Assembly (NCBI RefSeq): GCF_905147045.1
Contig: NC_065899.1
Coordinates: forward strand, 8,878,501 to 8,942,500
DNA from: Nymphalis io
Lineage: Eukaryota; Arthropoda; Insecta; Lepidoptera; Nymphalidae
Length of the DNA: 64,000 bases
Direction: 5' to 3'
Both the position numbers and the translations under genes were made by a program. A model generated the notes under the pieces. That model was not told the origin of the DNA. It searched no databases and saw nothing but the letters and a program-made list of their open reading frames with translations. Below are positions 21,625 through 32,703 of the stretch, piece after piece; position 1 is the first letter of the stretch; the number at the start of each line of letters is the position of its first letter.

Positions 21625-21900
21625 TGTCGCTACATGAAATAGAAGATCCCGAGGTACTAGTTCAAATCGATGTCGGGCTGGTAAAAAGTTATTGGTTTTG
21701 TCTGCCAAGAAACTCGCAGTAGTAGAACATAATTTGGAAAGAGGAAAACCTCTGACTGAAATCCCAAAATCCTTCAAACTTAATGTAGTAAAAAATGGAG
21801 AGTGCACTTAATATTACGCACACACTTGTGCAATAAACTGTGTCCCTCGCAGTTAGCTCGGCTTTTCTCTCTTGAAAAGCCGTCGTAATGCCTAAAATTA
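21625..21900 (+). mobile_element. Degenerate SINE-A copy
   Basis: The order agatcccgaggtactagttc, ctggtaaaaagttattgg, aagaaactcgcagtagta, gagagtgcac and acacacttgtgcaataaact follows the SINE-A body. The tRNA-like head is partly recognisable. The three overlapping minus-strand frames here are shadows. Confidence 0.65.
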
Positions 21901-22225
21901 AATTCGTCAATTGGTATTGATAATAAGTATAGTATATTAGCAATGGTGTTAATTACAGATTCAAATGTTACCAATAATAAAAATGTATACAAATAAGTGT
22001 GTCTAAATATAAATATCGGAAATAAATAATTGATATTTTCCAATATTGATTGCAGAATGTCTTGCTGTCCTTTAATCAACGTAAACGAACCAAAGAGAGA
22101 GACCAGATAAGTGTCATACGTCTTTCTAAATATTTAGCCTTTGCGATGTAAAATGACCTCAATTGATTGAAATGTTTCTTTCCCGGACCAATATGGGTTA
22201 ATAACAAATATTTGTGACCTTTTTT

Positions 22226-22290
22226 TATACAACCTCATTTTAGTAGCTCATTTAAATTAATTAAATGAGCTTCTAAAATTAGGTTGTATA
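22226..22290. repeat. 31-bp near-perfect inverted repeat
   Basis: Arms at 22226-22256 and 22260-22290 start TATACAACCT and end AGGTTGTATA. They differ at three positions and are separated by three bases. T-rich runs lie on both sides. It could be a tiny foldback element or a template-switch palindrome. Confidence 0.9.
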
Positions 22291-22319
22291 TTTTTTTTCA
22301 ATATAAACTTATGTATTGA

Positions 22320-22580
22320 CGAGCCGGTTGGCGTGGTTGATGGATGCTTGCCTTTCACGCCGAAGGTTGTGAGTTCGATTCCCACCCAGGACAGATATTT
22401 GTGTGCATGAACATGTCAGTTTGTTCTGAGTCTGTAATTATCTATATAAGTATGTATTTACAAAAGAAAAATAATATGTATTATATCAGTTGTCTGGTTT
22501 CCATAATACAAGCTCTGTACAAGCTAAATTTGAGATTAGATGGCCATGTGTGAAAAATGTCCCAGGATATTATTACTATT
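22320..22580 (+). mobile_element. SINE-D copy, near full length
   Basis: The head reads GCCGGTTGGCGTGGTTGATG with a B box GAGTTCGATTCCC. The body and ATT tail follow to about 22580. It is closely similar to the copy at 13165-13430. The plus-strand frame at 22344-22553 is not a gene. Confidence 0.87.
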
Positions 22581-22969
22581 TATTGCAACGTGTGTGTACA
22601 AGTTGAGTAAATTTTACGATTTCAATGCAAACATTTTATTTCTCTTACGTATACCCAGTTGCACTTCCTTTTATTTTTAATCCTCCAAGTTTTTTTATTT
22701 ATTTAATTTATTAAGATTAGATACAAAGCTTAAATCTAACTATAGTAAAAAAAACGCAAAAGACATCAATGCACAAAGCTTTGACCTCAATCTATGAATA
22801 AATACATATTATATTTAACAATCAAGTAAAAATGAATACAATAAAGTAAATATGAAATACATGAAAAATATAAAAATAAAAATTATGAATATACTTATAA
22901 TTTCCCAGTAAATATTCTTTGAACTTTTCCTTGATACTTTTGCGCGTTACGTTACCTAACTTAACTATA
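22581..22969. other. AT-rich non-coding DNA
   Basis: No element or gene is recognised. Confidence 0.5.
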
Positions 22970-23140
22970 TAATAATAATAATAAAATAACTTTATTCATC
23001 AAAAAGAAACAAAGACAAAATTGAGGTACAAAACCATAAAATAAAGTTAACAATGTGATATTGGATAATTTAATGAAAAGGTCGTAGTCTCAACTAGGCT
23101 GCTTGTACATATGCTGCCAACACAAAGGTTACATTCAGTT
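22970..23140 (-). mobile_element. LINE 3'-UTR-like repeat (family E), copy 2
   Basis: It matches 18199-18384, sharing aaaaagaaacaaagacaaa, aggtcgtagtctcaactagg and gtacatatgctgccaacaca. The minus-strand 3' end is an (ATT)n tail preceded by gaataaagt-like sequence. Confidence 0.6.
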
Positions 23141-23743
23141 GATAAGTGTTAAAAAAAAGTTGATTTTGTTCTTTGATTTAATTTTTTTACACTTTACACA
23201 CTTGTAAAATTAGTGTTTACCTGAACGAGTATTTATACACACAAATGAAAAGCCTTGCACTTTTATAATATGCGTTATATATCCTAATAAAGGAACAATC
23301 AGCATAATGGATACATTAATTCGTTGGGAAACTCAAAAGATAAGGGATAAGGGAGGTCCTATTTGAAATATATATTTCTAAACTGCAGACAGCCTAACTG
23401 CCTTACTTTTAATTTGATATATGTATATGTATGTAGCCGTAGCGGGTACTCGGGTTATACATTTTTAGTAGGAGCATTCCATTAATCTCAAGTTTCACGT
23501 ACCACGTACAACACATAATTTTTTCAAGATCATGATATAACGATGTTTTTTATAACATGAAATATAAAAAAATTACTTAAAATGCACAAATATATCCATT
23601 TCACATCATCTATCTGTTCAACGTGGAAACATAAGGTGATGGAAATAAAAAAAACGTAGGACGTTAAATAAAAATGTTTCGAAAACGAGAAGAACAATAA
23701 ATAATTACAATAAGTATTACAGTAACTGGTATTCCGGCTCAGC
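23141..23743. other. AT-rich non-coding DNA
   Basis: No element or gene is recognised before the RTE fragment. Confidence 0.5.
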
Positions 23744-23755
23744 GAACAATTCTAG
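23744..23755. repeat. Target-site duplication, left copy (short RTE)
   Basis: The 12 bases gaacaattctag recur at 24256-24267 and flank the truncated RTE copy. Confidence 0.9.
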
Positions 23756-24255
23756 CCTAGGCGAGTCTTCCCGGTGTGTCGGTCTCGGTATAAACTTGGA
23801 CAAGACCAAGATCATGTTCAATAGGCATGTCGTGTCGAGACCGATATACGTCGAGGGGAAACCTCTCGAAGTTGTTAGTGAATATACCTACCTAGGACAG
23901 ATAATACAAGTCGGTAGGAACAACTTCGAGAAGGAAGCCGATCGAAGAATTCGCTTGGGATGGGCAGCATTTATTTTTTTGAGTCACCGACATAGCTTGC
24001 AAAATTAGCAGGCTGAAGTGGCAGTGGGCTGGTCACGTATGTCGTAGGACCGATGGCCGTTGGAGCAGACGAGTCCTAGAGTGGAGACCGCGAATCGGCA
24101 AGCGCAGCGTAGGGCGCCCTCCAGCCAGGTGGACCGACGACCTTAAGAAGGTGGCGGGCACCAACTGGATGCGGAAGGCGGAGGACAGGGAGCTTTGGCG
24201 CACCTTGGGAGAGGCCTATGTTCAGCAGTTGATAACGATTGGCTGTTGATTGATT
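23756..24255 (+). mobile_element. 5'-truncated RTE copy with internal deletion
   Basis: The 500-bp copy matches the larger RTE from about 11321 to its 3' end. It begins in the RT (LGESSRCVGLGINLDKT) and carries GKPLEVVSEYTYLG. It then jumps within GWAAF to VTDIACKISRL, losing about 220 bp relative to the longer copy, with a T-rich filler at the join (near 23970-23980). Its C-terminus keeps the TGG codon that is TAG in the larger copy. The 12-bp flanking duplication shows that it inserted as a truncated unit. Confidence 0.92.
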
Positions 24256-24267
24256 GAACAATTCTAG

Positions 24268-25206
24268 ACTTAATAGCTTATAATTAGAAATTCAGTACGC
24301 TTATAGCTATACATTATCTGTGGTAGAGTTGCTTGTTGGTGAGTTGTTGTGTAGTAAATCTGACATAATATTGAATGCGTCCCGTCATTAAAACTTAATT
24401 CAAATCGATCACTCACACTTTTAAATAACACAAATATTTTTGTTTATATTTGGACTGCTATGTTATGAATTGTATTATTTTATTTCGCGGACGATGCCAA
24501 GTCTTTGTTAGAGTAGATATAAAAATAAAACCGTGTCAAGCGTATACAACAATAGGGACATAGAACCAAAGTTACAAGAGTAATTATTAACTCAGCGAGG
24601 TTCAACTGCTCAAGTCTCCGGAACTAACCCTATTAGCCATTTCATAGTAAATTGTTTTACGAATTCCGACACTACGTCACGAAAATTGAACATTTGCAAA
24701 TGAACGTCAGATTCCTTTAATAAAAGCCGGATCGCTGCAAATATTTAATTGCACATGAATTTCTTTTTTATATCATACAAAATAATTTAAAATTTGCATT
24801 TTTATAAATTATCGAGAAATTGAAACTATTAAAATATTTATTATTTTCAAATCAAAAAATAATTATCAGGCGCATTAATTATGCTTATTAATATTTAGTG
24901 TTTAATTTTATCTTAATTGAACAAATGGCACGCACAAATTATTTTAAGTGATGGTCAAATTGTTCATTTTTGATTTAAAGTACCGTGTATCCTGACCGAG
25001 ATAAAAACTATTATTATCACAAAGTATTTAAAATATCTGAGCCGACAACAAAATAGAAACTCTATCTGGGTTTTGTTATCTATAATTTTATCTTACCCTT
25101 AAGATGTATTACATTAAATAATACCACTCGTGGTATTATTGACAAAAAAGTAAATTTTTATAAAATTTTAAAAAAATGGACGAGTATAGAAATACCTAAA
25201 TAGAAA
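24268..25206. other. AT-rich non-coding DNA
   Basis: No gene or repeat family is recognised. Confidence 0.5.
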
Positions 25207-25359
25207 TGTAAGTCTGGTCTAAGGCCTCATATCCTTTTGAGGAGAAGGTTTGGAGCTCATTTCACAATGCTGGTCCAATGCGGGGTGGCTTTTTATAACA
25301 GATTTAAGTTTTCTCGCGATATTTTCCTTCACCGCCATTCACGGGATGTATATGTAAAT
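25207..25359 (-). mobile_element. SINE-B, 3' part, interrupted by SINE-A
   Basis: The plus strand reads tctaaggcctcatatccttt, tttggagctcatttcacaat and ttttccttcaccgccattca, which is minus-strand SINE-B. The same SINE resumes at 25731-25795 after the SINE-A insertion. Confidence 0.8.
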
Positions 25360-25730
25360 GACTGCCTCGTTGGTTTAGTGGCTTGATATAAGGCCGCAGA
25401 CCCGGAGGTCCTGGGTTCAATTTCCAGGTTGGGCCAATAAAAAGTTATTGGGTTTTTCTGTTAGAAAATTCTCAGTAGCAGCCCGGAGTCTAGAAGTTGG
25501 AAGTGTGTACACTCCCGTACCTCGGAAAGCACGTAAAGCCGTTGGTACTGCTCCTGAACTCTTTCCGGTCTTGTTGGATTGCCGTCTCATCGGATTATGA
25601 GAGTTAGGGAATAGAGAGTGCACCTGTGTTTGCACACACACTTGTGCACTATAATATCTCCTGCGTAGTTGGCTAATCTCTCTTGAAATTGGCCGCCGAG
25701 GCCGAAATCGGTCTGGAGGATATTATTACG
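25360..25730 (+). mobile_element. SINE-A copy, full length
   Basis: This is the best SINE-A in the window. The tRNA-like head is GACTGCCTCGTTGGTTTAGT with a B box GGTTCAATTTCC. The body includes ccaataaaaagttattggg, cagtagcagcccggagtct and cacacacttgtgcactataa. It ends ggtctggaggatattattac. It lies inside a SINE-B, so it inserted later. The minus-strand frame 25641-25417 is a shadow. Confidence 0.92.
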
Positions 25731-25795
25731 TGAATGCAGTGGTACTTTGAACCCGTAATCATCGGTTAAGATTCCATAAAGCCCTCTCGGCTCTT
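25731..25795 (-). mobile_element. SINE-B, head part, after SINE-A insertion
   Basis: The plus strand reads cagtggtactttgaacccgt then aatcatcggttaagattcc, which is the minus-strand SINE-B head with its B box. A few bases around the junction are lost. Confidence 0.75.
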
Positions 25796-26404
25796 CATTT
25801 GTATATATGTATGAAAGATTGTGAACGTTTCATAAAAATCATGAGAGCATTCATTATTAATGTAATCACTTTAGATAATTATGAACCTCACTTTATGTCT
25901 ATAATAAAGCATGTTTAAAATATGGCCAATTGAAATAATAAAACAAGATTACTGCAATTTTCAATTTTAATTAAAACTTATTAAAATTAAAACATCAATA
26001 AATGAAATGTTTCAATTAAACGATGAAGCTAACATGCAGTGCAACTCATCTATTATGAGAACATTCAATCAGTGGCTTATTGACTTTTTCAATTGAAATC
26101 AAATCGTTATTCTGCAACTTATAAGTACAAAAGCACTTAATAATGTTTCGATTCATACTAACATAAAAGCTATTATACTTATACTTTATATTGATGAATC
26201 ATATTAATATATCGTCATTTTTGAAAATTCACTTCAAGAGAAACTCATCTCAGATGTTACTATTACTTTAGAAATATCAACTCAAATAAACTCATACACT
26301 TAATATCCGATGGAGTTGATTTTAACCAGCTTATTCCCATGGAATTTTCAAGTTATTTATCTATAACGGACGTAATACAATAAAAATTTGGTAACGTACT
26401 CTTT
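25796..26404. other. AT-rich non-coding DNA
   Basis: No gene or repeat family is recognised. Confidence 0.5.
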
Positions 26405-26580
26405 TTTTATGTATAACAGACAAGTAAACAATAAACCACCGTATGTTAAGCAGTCATCGCAACCAACAAAAAATCTTTGTAATAAATGTCATCCTTACAC
26501 AGCCAATTCGCCAATACCATAGAATTGGGACACAGCAATACAAAGTATTGTTCATTGAAAGTAGAATAACTATTTCGTAG
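26405..26580 (-). mobile_element. Very degenerate SINE-C copy
   Basis: Plus-strand landmarks include a T run, accaccgtatgttaagcagtc, gtaataaatgtcatccttac, agccaattcgcc and cagcaatacaaagtattgtt. Their order follows a minus-strand SINE-C. Confidence 0.45.
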
Positions 26581-26639
26581 TGTAACTAATTATGAACTGT
26601 ATCTTGTTTAGATGTAAATAGGTTATAGTTTTATAAACG

Positions 26640-27260
26640 TCTTCTAGAATTTATTTCTTTTATTTATCTGGAATATAGGGTAACTAAAAGTCCTGTTAGG
26701 AGAGTCATAGAAGCCGCGCGATCGTTTTAACATACGTATCCTATTTTGATTGAGGCTTGGAGTTCTACTCAGGAAGATATCTTGCTTAGGTGTCGCCTCG
26801 CTAGTGCATACAGTAGCTAGATGCCATCATGGCTATCGTTCTCGTTCGTTCTCCTCAGAACCGTATGAAATGGAAGACTTAAGGCCGGGGGCCGTCTACT
26901 ATCCAAGAGTACGGAGTATGTTTTAAGCCTCAAGCGTCAAAGCTATGGAAGCATTGAAACTACGCATTTTGGACCATGGCGGTCTCACAGAAGGAGATTA
27001 TGGCCTTCTGCCTCGATTCCCTGCGCAGTATCGCTGACAGGATTGCTCGCAAAGAGAAGCCTCGTCCAACTTCGCTCTGTCTCCACCAACCAGGATCTGT
27101 CTCCTCACGTCCCACGCAGGGCATTCAGCGTTTAAAATGGAGTCCTGGTCCACTCAATAGATTTGGTATATCGTCATCCATGCGCGTCTGACCCTACACA
27201 GGTATTGCGGTATAAAACAACCTGGACCGGTCATGACCTGCGTTTAGGCTAACCTGATTA
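26640..27260 (-). pseudogene. Decayed R1-clade LINE C-terminus and 3' flank
   Basis: On the minus strand, ECPAWDVRRQILVGGDRAKL is encoded around 27125-27066. This fits the HTLxxCPAW segment downstream of the CCHC finger in R1-clade proteins. Further on, CTCCTTCTGTGAGACCGCCATGGTCC (27001-26976, listed here in two overlapping parts: ctccttctgtgagacc and gaccgccatggtcc) matches the C-terminal SFCETVMVQ region of the R1 copy at 46850-46880. The region is GC-richer than its flanks. Assignment of 26640-26960 as its 3' UTR is inferred only from position. Confidence 0.55.
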
Positions 27261-27629
27261 TCACAATATTGAATCTAATTTCAAGCCAAGTCTAATATTT
27301 ATTAAATTATGAATTTTAAAAAAATATTAAGATTTCAGCCATTGGCCTATTTTAATTTTCATATCTAGAATAGATACAGAATGAGTTATGATTCACTAGG
27401 CACTATTTTTTGTGATTAGTTCTTGCACAACAAGGCATAATCAATATTAATCAGCATTTTCTATCGATTGTATTCTAGTATAGATGAAAAGCCTAGGCTA
27501 GGCAAACAATAGATAATCAAAATAACCAATTTTTTTTTGTTTGTACAGTACAGTACAGTACATTGAACAGTATCATATACATATGCACCATACAACTATT
27601 CAACATTCCGCCTTTACATATTCCCATTT

Positions 27630-27866
27630 ACACTGGTGGTAGTACTCTGTGCAAACTCGTCTGGGTAGGTATTACCCAATCACCAGATATTTTACCGCAA
27701 AACAGCAGTACTTGGTATTATTGTATTTCGATTTGAAGGGCGAGTGAGCCAGTATAATTACAGGCACAAGGGACATATCATTTCTTACAGTGCCAATGTC
27801 AATGGGCGTTGGTGACCACTTACCATCAGGTGGCCCATGGCTCGTCCTACGTATATTATATATAAA
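27630..27866 (+). mobile_element. SINE-C copy with internal deletion
   Basis: It begins actggtggtagtactctgtg and ends tggcccatggctcgtcctac. About 60 bases between gggacatatc and atttcttacagtgcc are missing. The minus-strand frame 27881-27672 is a shadow. Confidence 0.85.
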
Positions 27867-29225
27867 AGAAACACTACACATTAATAATTGTGTTATACAC
27901 TATACATCAATAATGTAAACCAATGATTTAATCCCTGCATGGAAAGATCAAATCGATTTATATTAATTACTTACCTTTACATTGTATTACATTAATTAAC
28001 AGCTGAAGCGCTTGCATAATTAGATATCATTGTCCAGTTGTTGCTTCCAGTCCACAATCCTACTTATCTAATAATAGCCGACGTTAATCTAGGTGATATC
28101 GATAATTGCTACAACCATCTATGGCCCCAAGTTAGCTAATTCGTGACCTTTTCGTAACTAATACGAACACCTTTGTTAGAAGGTTTTGTTTAAATGGAAA
28201 AGAAAAGGAAAAATCTTGTCAACTTTTACACTTAGTAATTAAGCAATAATTATATTTTGTAAAAAAATTTATTACTAATACTAATAATTATTTTACAAAC
28301 ATTATATTTATTAGCAGATCTAAGTGCTTTTATCTTTCTATAGTTTATTTTTGCTATGCATAACTACGGCTTTTGTAATTTTGCACTATGATGAACAATG
28401 CTAGCCGGTAACAATATAACAAGGGGACTAAAGATGCCTTTAAAAATGTTTCTACTGCTCTCTATTGTATATGAAAGACGTAGCAAGTAGCGAGTCAGTA
28501 GACTTACTTTTATATTAAATAGACGAAGCCTTACCTAAGAATAGCCCGCGGCGGCTATACATTGTATGCATTTTTTGTTGTAAATATTTTATTTTTAGTG
28601 CAAACATTACCGTTTATGACTGTTCATGAATTTCATGGTTCTGCAACAGGTAGACTTTTATCTCTTTCACTGTGCGTTGATAAGTGTAACTAATAATGGA
28701 CCTTAAGTTTTAACCTAAAAGGTTCTCTTTGCTTTAGCGAAATAAACTACATTTGAAATGATTTTCTGTTTCTAACGCGTGCCGTGTTGCAAAGATAACA
28801 GCAGAATTGTACACAAGCACTGTCAGTAATAAACTTGCCGTGAGCGTTGAAGATAATTTGTACCGACATTCAGTCTAATTTAATTTAATGTAGAATACAC
28901 TCACATTATTTATTATTATTGCTACAGTGTTGCTCATTTTAAATGTAAAATCGTGTTAATAATGTTGTTTTGTTTTGTTGTAACAATTTTTTTTATTATT
29001 TGTTGCACATATAACAAGACGTTAATGGGAACCAATTGGATTTGGAATGCGAAGGACTAGGAGTTTTACCTTAGGGGAGCCTTTTTTAGCAGTGGACTGT
29101 AATAGGACTTAATTGCAATTGTATTTATTTTTATGTCTCTATGGTACTTAGCTATTCAGCGGTATGGATGTGTATCAAATGTTTCGCATATTCGTAAATA
29201 TTTCTTTTGCTTCACATACAATACA
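27867..29225. other. Mostly unique AT-rich DNA
   Basis: No coding frame or repeat family is certain. 28440-28870 is slightly richer in G+C (it includes taatagcccgcggcggct-like sequence) but has no promoter or exon signal that I trust. A segment at 29080-29100 (ttagcagtggactgtaatag) resembles a decayed RTE or SINE-B 3' end. Confidence 0.4.
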
Positions 29226-29340
29226 GTAACAGCTTATTAATGTCTCACTGCTGGGTTAAGGCCTCCTCTCCCTTTTGAGGAGAAGGTTTGGAGCTTATTT
29301 CAATGCGTTTTGGTAGACATACTGGTTGGCTTCACAAACT
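29226..29340 (-). mobile_element. SINE-B 3' fragment
   Basis: The plus strand reads cagtaacagcttattaatgt then ctcactgctgggttaaggc and gaggagaaggtttggagctt. It is the 3' half of a minus-strand SINE-B. Confidence 0.8.
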
Positions 29341-29879
29341 TAAATACCCCTAACTTCGTCTATCCAAAATAAAATAATACTAATTTTTAATAATATTTTT
29401 TTAAATAAAAATAGAAATTAAGCGATCCAAAATCGTATAAGGCATTAAATGGATCAGATAAAACTTTGATATTTTTTACCTATTTTAAGTTTTTTGATCT
29501 ACAATGGTTTGCAATGTAAATTATTACGGTATATTCCACTGCTTGTCGACAACTCTTTTATAATAACGACACTGGATAAGAATAAAAAATAAATGGTAGA
29601 CCATTAAGTTACAAGTAGTCATCCATTAGAAAAAATAATCTGTACTAGAGATATATTGAATAGAATTCTACAATATGAAATTCAGGTCAGGTATTTAAAA
29701 TTTCAAGTGATATACTTCAGGGATATGTCATTATTAACTCTAAAAATGGAAGCACTTTTTGCTCGACAGCCGGAAGTTCGATCATTTTATGAAGGGTACT
29801 TGTTCGATCTCACAAAGTCTACCGGTTATTCTAATAAATTAATCATTCAATATATTGAATCTTTAATATTTAAATAAGG
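29341..29879. other. AT-rich DNA with one unassigned reading frame
   Basis: The 73-codon plus-strand frame at 29656-29877 has no motif that I recognise and no supporting signals. I do not call it a gene. Confidence 0.4.
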
Positions 29880-30160
29880 TTATCGATATAGCCCAAAGGA
29901 TTAGTAAGCTGAAGTGGCAGTTGGCTGGACACATATGTCGCAGAACCGACGACCGTTGGAGTAGACGTGTTCTGGAGTGGAGACCACGCATTGGCAAACG
30001 TAGCGTAGGACGCCCTCCAGCTAGGTGGAGTGATGATATACGCAAGGTGGCTGGCAGCGATTGAAGATTGAGAGCTGAAAATCGATCTCAGTTTCGTGCC
30101 ATTAGAGAGACCTATGTCCAGCAGTGGACGAGAAAAGGATGATGATGATGATGATGATGA
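29880..30160 (+). mobile_element. 3' end of a second RTE subfamily
   Basis: The plus strand encodes DIAQRISKLKWQLAGHICRR, RWSRRVLEWRPRIGKRSVGR and PPARWSDDIRKVAGSD, a stop, and then IRETYVQQW. The tail is a GATGAT microsatellite at 30138-30160. The protein motifs are RTE, but spelling and tail differ from the copy at 9441-12027, so this is another subfamily. Similar AATATTT-containing sequence on both sides could be a decayed target duplication. Confidence 0.85.
30138..30160 (+). repeat. (GAT)n tail of RTE fragment
   Basis: Seven GAT units end the RTE fragment. Simple-repeat tails are usual for RTE elements. Confidence 0.9.
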
Positions 30161-30890
30161 ATATTTTAATGCTTCACCGTTGGTTTTTAGTCCTGTCTCA
30201 CACTCGTCTCTCACAGAGAGTGATATGGAGCTTAATCTGCAACACAGCTTAACCCTGGATACTGAATATTTATATTTACTGAAGTTTTTCTGAACGCCAA
30301 TTACGAAATTGAATTGAAAAAATTCAATGCTGTTTCCCTTGGAGATAAACCTGAAAATGTTTGGTTAAGGGTCAATGCCTGTGGATTTTTTGTCCAAGCT
30401 CAAATCTTTCTAGGCCAGTGCGCTTTGCGTAATTTGCACGTGTATCTTTATGTACCTTTACTTTGAAAGTGATTTCGCAATACAAATATACACTTTGATG
30501 TAGCTGCCAAATAAAATGTTAGGGTTAATTTATTTATTTTCAATTAAATAACGAATTTAAAATAAAGCAAAATATATAAACACATGCAAAAAATATTTGC
30601 TTGTATTATATTAATCGTCTTGTATAATATAATGTCTGCCTTTTATGCTGCACAAAGTCATGTATTTCTTTCATTTGGCTCATATTTAAATTATGTAACG
30701 TATACAATAAAGATTTCAATAAAACAATTATTCTATATTTCCATGGTGGGAGGAATAAGAACAAAACAAATCTTAGATTTTCATAGGAATACTATATGAT
30801 TTGCTAATAGCTCTAATATATTAGGCAATTTAAATTCATTCAATCATATTATTATATTATCTTAATTTTTCTTCCAAAGTTTCAATAACA
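30161..30890. other. AT-rich non-coding DNA
   Basis: The short frames at 30096-30293 and 30584-30799 show no motifs. No repeat family is recognised. Confidence 0.45.
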
Positions 30891-31186
30891 GTAACAGCCT
30901 GTTAATGTCCCACTGCTGGGCTAAGGCCTCCTCTCCCTTTTGAGGAGACGGTTTGGAGCTTATTCCACCACGCTGCTCCAATGCGGGTTGGTAGAATACA
31001 CATGTGGCAGAATTTCAATGAAATTAGACACATGCAGGTTTCTTCACGATGTTTTCCTTCACCGTTAAGCACGAGATGAATTATAAACACAAATTAAGCA
31101 CATGAAAATTCAGTGGTGCTTGCCCGGGTTTGAACCCACGATCATCTGTTAAGATTCACGCGTTCTTACCACTAGGCCATCTCGGC
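30891..31186 (-). mobile_element. SINE-B copy, near full length
   Basis: The plus strand begins gtaacagcctgttaatgtcc and ends taccactaggccatctcggc, so the sense strand is minus. The tRNA-like head has GGTTCAAACCC. It is one of the best-preserved copies. Confidence 0.92.
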
Positions 31187-31744
31187 TTTAATAATTCCAT
31201 ATCGGTTTCAATAATTACTACCGAAATTCAAGACGCCATTTTTTCAAGAATCCATCATACCAAAGATTATATTATATTTAATAATATGGTGTCTTTTCAA
31301 GGTCAAAGTTGAGAATCTTCTTCTGCCATTAGAAACAACTATCAAATCACTTACATAATAAAATGCACACCTTAAAATATTTCATATTTGTTTATTACTA
31401 TTATATTATTTTAAACGGTCTTGATAAAATATAAGAGAAATGGGTTCTACCTTCAACGTTCATGTTTAAGGACATACTAAATTACCTTTCCCGTAAGATT
31501 AGGATTCGCAATCTTTTATATTACCGTAATATTATAACATTACGTGAGATAACGCTTAGGAAGAGTCATAATAATTCACTTTAATGTATTCTATAACATG
31601 CATTATTACATATTTTCATGAGCTGCGTGAGTCATCGTCATGATATTTTTTTGGAATATAATTTGAAGATAGGACGGTTATTATTTATGTCTTATTATAT
31701 ATATTAGTAAGTAACTTCCTCACAAAATATAAAATATTGGAATT
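31187..31744. other. AT-rich non-coding DNA
   Basis: No gene or repeat family is recognised. Confidence 0.5.
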
Positions 31745-31950
31745 TTATTTCAAAAATTCTATGTAGGAGACCAGACTTTGAACGGTGGAGGTGTTTAAAC
31801 TTCTGTTCCTCGGAAAGCACTGCTTTACTGATACAACTCAACTCTTTCGTATCCCGAGAGTGCCTTTGTGCTAACGTACATAAATATTTGTGAACTATAA
31901 TATAATATATCCTACATAGTTGATCAGACTTCCTTACTAAACACAAACCA
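31745..31950 (+). mobile_element. Degenerate SINE-A body
   Basis: Segments ggagaccagactttgaacgg, ttcctcggaaagcactgc, actcaactctttcg, gagagtgcc and gaactataatataatatatc align in order with SINE-A. The head is not recognisable. Confidence 0.5.
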
Positions 31951-32547
31951 TTTTCTTTTAATTAGACATCTGGTGAGCATTTTTGTGTATGATTGGTTCA
32001 TGTTCCATAGCATAGGGATTAAAGTTTGGATTGATCAAAGTTATTGCGTTTTGCATAACTGTACATCAAATTTGTAAAAAATTGAGCCGAATAATTTGCC
32101 TTTTGATTTCACACATCGTTCTCTACATTATCAGAAGCCGTAAAAGTTAATAGAAACCCTCCAATCATTTTTCATTACTTCATGCAGTCAAAAAAAAACA
32201 AAACTAATGGACATTTAATAAGCAGGGCCCATACTTGCGATCATTTGAGTTTTTATGACTGTCTAAAAAAAAATAGCAGTCATTTTAATCACATTCGAAG
32301 CGTTATCCGTTACTATTATACAACAAAATGCTAACACAGAAGCAGACATGATACTTAATGTATTTTAACAGTAAATTGTTAAGCATAAATAAGGTGAGAC
32401 CTAATTTATGTTAGTTACTTAACAAATATGTTAAGTTTATTATTATTTCTTTAGTAAAAATAATTGATTTTTATATTCCTAATTTGATTTATGACTACTA
32501 CTGTATATATTTTAAAAATATTGTATCACATAATTACTCAAGGAAGG
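31951..32547. other. AT-rich non-coding DNA
   Basis: No gene or repeat family is recognised. Confidence 0.5.
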
Positions 32548-32703
32548 ACATAACATATTAGTTCCCAAGGTTGGTGGCGCATTAGCAACGTAGGGTATAT
32601 AGTTCATCTTTCTAACAGTGCCAATGTTTATGGTTGTTGGTGATCACTTACCATCAGATAGTCCAATTGCCAGTCGGATCCCTTCTTATAACATTTAAAA
32701 AAA
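32548..32703 (+). mobile_element. SINE-C copy, 5'-truncated
   Basis: The copy reads gttcccaaggttggtggcgc and continues with divergent body to cacttaccatcagatagtcc and an A-rich end at about 32703. Confidence 0.75.

Noticed and set aside
30138..30160. Independent microsatellite of interest
   Set aside because: The GAT run is the ordinary simple-repeat tail of the adjacent RTE fragment.
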